NCBI GenBank assembly: GCA_050945155.1
Contig: JBMNSK010000012.1
Location: 1 to 35,400, forward strand
Length of the DNA: 35,400 bases
Direction: 5' to 3'
DNA from: JBMNSK01 sp050945155
Lineage (GTDB): Bacteria; Actinomycetota; Coriobacteriia; Coriobacteriales; Eggerthellaceae
Shown here: in pieces, positions 33,606 through 35,400 of the stretch
Position numbering within the stretch: position 1 is the first letter of the stretch
Layout of the letters: every line of letters starts with the position of its first letter
The notes under the pieces: generated by a model
Told to the model about the DNA's origin: nothing
The model's database searches: none
What the model saw: only the letters and a program-made list of their open reading frames with translations
Translations under genes and position numbers: made by a program

Positions 33606-33916
33606 TATCGATCGCCTCCTTCACCCAAGATGGAAGGAATAAGGAAGTATCCCCTCTCCTTTTGGGGTGCATTTTCCAATGCTTCTTCCTGTGTGAAGCT
33701 TTCCTCTACCTCATCCTCACGCATGACATTGGATAAATCTCCGATAGGATGAAAAGTCGGTTCGACTCCTTCGAGATCATAGTGAAGAATCGGGTCGAGT
33801 CCGTCGATAATGGCGTTTAAATCACGCGTCATCTGAGGAAGCTCTTCGTCAGACAAGCCAATACGTGCATATTCGGCTATATTGCGCACGTCTTGTTCAC
33901 TGAGATGGTCAGTCAT
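33605..33916 (-). CDS. gatC: Asp-tRNA(Asn)/Glu-tRNA(Gln) amidotransferase subunit C
   Basis: 103 residues; clamp subunit that wraps GatA and GatB. Typical features are the DVRNIAEYARIGLSDEEL opening helix and the LSNVMREDEVEES segment, with a C-terminal YFLIPSILGEGG. AGGT lies 8 bases before the ATG. First gene of the gatCAB operon, which implies that the organism makes Gln-tRNA, Asn-tRNA or both by the indirect route. Confidence 0.95.
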   Translation of the reverse strand: MTDHLSEQDVRNIAEYARIGLSDEELPQMTRDLNAIIDGLDPILHYDLEGVEPTFHPIGDLSNVMREDEVEESFTQEEALENAPQKERGYFLIPSILGEGGDR

Positions 33917-33963
33917 TGGTTTTGACCTACTTTCGTCTGCCTATTTCTGCGTAACTGCAGCCA

Positions 33964-33969
33964 ATTATA
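33964..33969 (-). promoter_or_regulatory. -10 box of the gatCAB operon
   Basis: A perfect TATAAT on the minus strand, 47 bases before the gatC ATG. The -35 region (TAACTT or GTAACT at 16-17 bases) is weak. Confidence 0.5.
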
Positions 33970-34027
33970 ATAACAAAGATTCTCTAAGTTACCGGGGGCG
34001 CATAAAGCTCAACTAATCGGCATCACA

Positions 34028-34126
34028 CCGGCAATGCTCGTCGGTAAAACCCAAACGCTCTATGCTCTAAGTCTGAGATGGTACAAAGTGAAACGAGCGT
34101 ATACCGGCAAAACTAGTCGGCAAAAC
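34028..34126. repeat. imperfect direct repeat flanking the larC end
   Basis: A 23-base unit beginning CCGGCAA and ending CGGYAAAAC occurs at 34028-34050 and 34104-34126, with 19 of 23 bases alike. The second copy covers the stop codon of the LarC-like gene. Otherwise the gap down to gatC holds only the gatCAB promoter. Confidence 0.4.
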
Positions 34127-34664
34127 TCGAAACAAAGTGCTTGATTATTGCCGCCGAGGTCGGCGTGCAAAGCTCCCCTTCAAGCTTCTTCTCGCATACA
34201 GGAATGCCCGTATTCAAAATTGCCGCCGTCGCTGGAGCAGGAATGTCGAGTATACCGTGGGCGCACTCTACCGTACCACTGCCCGTTTGAACCGGTGTCG
34301 CGGTAATTTTTTCTGGATTCAGAGCCTCGATACAAAGACAGATAATTGCAACGTTGCGAATACCTGCCGCCCTACCTACTTCATGAAAGTGTGTTTCTTC
34401 GACGCTGCATCCGTGAACCTGGGCTTCAGCACGCGCAAGTATCTCATAGATGTCACGCATGTCCTGTTTTACCCGGTCACTTACCGGAAGGTAGCGCACG
34501 GTGGTAAGTACTTCTTCAAGGTTGTTGTGGTGCTTGTCTGGAACTTCAAGGTTGCCCGCCTCATCCGTAACCTTATCTTGTGCTGAGACGCTGAGCTGGG
34601 CTACCACCTGGTCATAAATTGACTGACGGCGTGCGTCACGTCTAAAGTCGAAGTGCAAATTCAT
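34113..34664 (-). CDS. larC: short LarC-like protein (DUF111 family)
   Basis: 183 residues. LarC inserts nickel into the pincer cofactor made by LarB and LarE. Recognisable LarC_N parts are AEAQVHG with HFHEVG (92-97), GSGTVECAHGILDIPAPAT (128-146) and ELCTPTSAAI (164-173). Full LarC is about 400 residues; this one lacks the N-terminal SGDM segment (MNLHFDF runs straight into RRDARRQ), about 40-70 residues after it, and the whole C-terminal domain. The GAVDSI motif is GRAAGI. The ATG at 34664 has a strong GGAGGAGG; an ATG 11 codons higher overlaps the hairpin region. The downstream gap is too short for a separate larC2. It may be a reduced functional protein or decaying; the frame itself is clean. 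Confidence 0.75.
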   Translation of the reverse strand: MNLHFDFRRDARRQSIYDQVVAQLSVSAQDKVTDEAGNLEVPDKHHNNLEEVLTTVRYLPVSDRVKQDMRDIYEILARAEAQVHGCSVEETHFHEVGRAAGIRNVAIICLCIEALNPEKITATPVQTGSGTVECAHGILDIPAPATAAILNTGIPVCEKKLEGELCTPTSAAIIKHFVSSFAD

Positions 34665-34677
34665 ATAGGCCTCCTCC

Positions 34678-34696
34678 AAAATGCCTCGATGAGGCA
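34678..34696 (-). terminator. small terminator-like hairpin between larB and larC
   Basis: TGCCTC-ATC-GAGGCA then TTTT on the minus strand (34696-34678), directly followed by the larC ribosome site GGAGGAGG. It could attenuate larC or stabilise the mRNA end. Confidence 0.45.
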
Positions 34697-34699
34697 CAG

Positions 34700-35398
34700 C
34701 TATTTGTTTTTTTGACGGTTGATGAGACTTGCTTGATAACCTGCGCCAAAACCATTGTCGATATTAACGACCGATACACCTGACGCACAGGAATTAAGCA
34801 TAGCAAGTAGCGCCGTTATTCCTCCGAATGAAGCGCCGTATCCAACGCTTGTTGGTACCGCAATAACGGGGCAGGAAACGAGTCCTCCGATAACGCTTGG
34901 TAGAGCGCCTTCCATGCCGGCAACCGCAACCACACAACTTGCATCCGACAAATCATCCATATAAGACAAAACACGATGAATGCCTGAGACACCTACATCA
35001 TAGATACGCTCTACCTTATTTCCGAGTGCCTCGGCGGTAAGTGCTGCTTCTTCTGCAACAGGCAAGTCGCTCGTCCCCGCACAGGCAACAACAATATAGC
35101 CTTCTCCTTGTGGTTGCGGCATATGCCCCACAATACCAACGCGGACATCTGGGTAGTAGGTAAATGCAAGATTGAGCTGCGTTTCGACCTGAGAGGCTTT
35201 CTCTACGTCAAGACGCGTTATTAAAACACAATCCTCTCCCCCGTCGGCGAGGTCTTGCGCAATGCCTGCTATTTGGGCAGCGGTCTTTCCAGCGCCATAG
35301 ATAACTTCAGAGAAACCCTGTCTGATGTGACGGTGGTGGTCAACCTTGGCATAGTCTAAATCTGAAAACGGAGCGGCCTTCAGTTTACGAACAGCGTC
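34700..35398 (-). CDS. larB: LarB, pyridinium-3,5-biscarboxylic acid mononucleotide synthase (5' end off window)
   Basis: 232 codons visible; the start lies beyond the right edge. LarB carboxylates and hydrolyses nicotinic acid adenine dinucleotide, the first step toward the nickel-pincer nucleotide cofactor of lactate racemase-type enzymes. The segment begins DLDYAKVDHHRHIRQGFSEV with GAGKTAAQIAGIA, a LarB hallmark, and continues into an AIR-carboxylase (PurE)-like domain: CAGTSDLPVAEEAALT, DVGVSGIHR, AVAGMEGALPSVIGG and VPTSVGYGASFGG. It is followed by the short larC 35 bases on. LarE and LarA are not in the window. Confidence 0.93.
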   Translation of the reverse strand, partial: DAVRKLKAAPFSDLDYAKVDHHRHIRQGFSEVIYGAGKTAAQIAGIAQDLADGGEDCVLITRLDVEKASQVETQLNLAFTYYPDVRVGIVGHMPQPQGEGYIVVACAGTSDLPVAEEAALTAEALGNKVERIYDVGVSGIHRVLSYMDDLSDASCVVAVAGMEGALPSVIGGLVSCPVIAVPTSVGYGASFGGITALLAMLNSCASGVSVVNIDNGFGAGYQASLINRQKNK

Positions 35399-35400
35399 AT

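Noticed and set aside
33917..34112. A separate larC2 frame downstream of the short LarC, implying programmed frameshifting
   Set aside because: Only 196 bases separate the stop from gatC, far less than a LarC C-terminal domain needs, and no LarC2-like sequence is visible.
34137..34586. A plus-strand frame of 149 codons at the right end
   Set aside because: It is the reverse of the LarC-like gene, lacks a ribosome site and resembles no family.
2..35400. tRNA genes, CRISPR arrays, insertion sequences or phage genes
   Set aside because: No tRNA T-loop context, regularly spaced repeats, transposase or integrase motifs were found on reading both strands.

Overview
The window looks like a chromosomal housekeeping segment of a Coriobacteriia actinomycete (Atopobium/Olsenella/Lancefieldella-like). 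This placement is inferred from protein style: an archaeal-type topoisomerase I, GatCAB, a Rho with a basic insertion, moderate GC, and ordinary AGGAGG Shine-Dalgarno sites. No sequence search was run. Almost every gene is on the minus strand; the exceptions are engB and the membrane gene after it. No rRNA, tRNA, CRISPR array, insertion sequence or phage gene was seen, and no gap between genes exceeds 300 bases.

Layout, left to right (most genes read right to left). 1-6.1 kb: the 5' three quarters of topA, a DUF1385/YqhQ membrane protein with a large acidic insert, rpmE (bL31) with a long charged tail, a lone RhaD-type class II aldolase, and a superoxide reductase. 6.1-9.6 kb: lgt, two tiny Cys-rich proteins behind a NifU-like scaffold gene, and an LCP-family protein with a degraded active site. 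9.7-12.8 kb: murA, tsf and rpsB. 13.0-14.9 kb, plus strand: engB followed after 9 bases by a PF06541 membrane protein that has no ordinary start codon. 14.8-22 kb: rnhA, an NlpC/P60 coiled-coil hydrolase, a MetRS-family protein without a proper KMSKS loop, sppA, rho and a transaldolase-type TalC.

22.2-29.4 kb is a compact histidine operon in the order hisZG(fusion)-D-C-B-H-A-F-I. It has a striking 24-bp dyad over its presumed promoter. No hisE and no histidinol-phosphatase gene are present in the cluster. 29.5-33.9 kb is the gatC-gatA-gatB amidotransferase operon with a DUF2797 gene overlapping its end. 34.1-35.4 kb holds a shortened LarC-like protein and the 3' part of larB, both from the nickel-pincer cofactor pathway.

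Functionally the segment combines translation (rpmE, rpsB, tsf, gatCAB), envelope assembly (murA, LCP, lgt, NlpC/P60, sppA), nucleic-acid upkeep (topA, rnhA, rho, engB) and histidine synthesis. I found no obvious new defence or mobile system. The most unusual items are family members with altered key residues (MetRS-like, LCP, SOR, LarC), the his-operon dyad, the natural HisZ-HisG fusion and the non-canonical start after engB.
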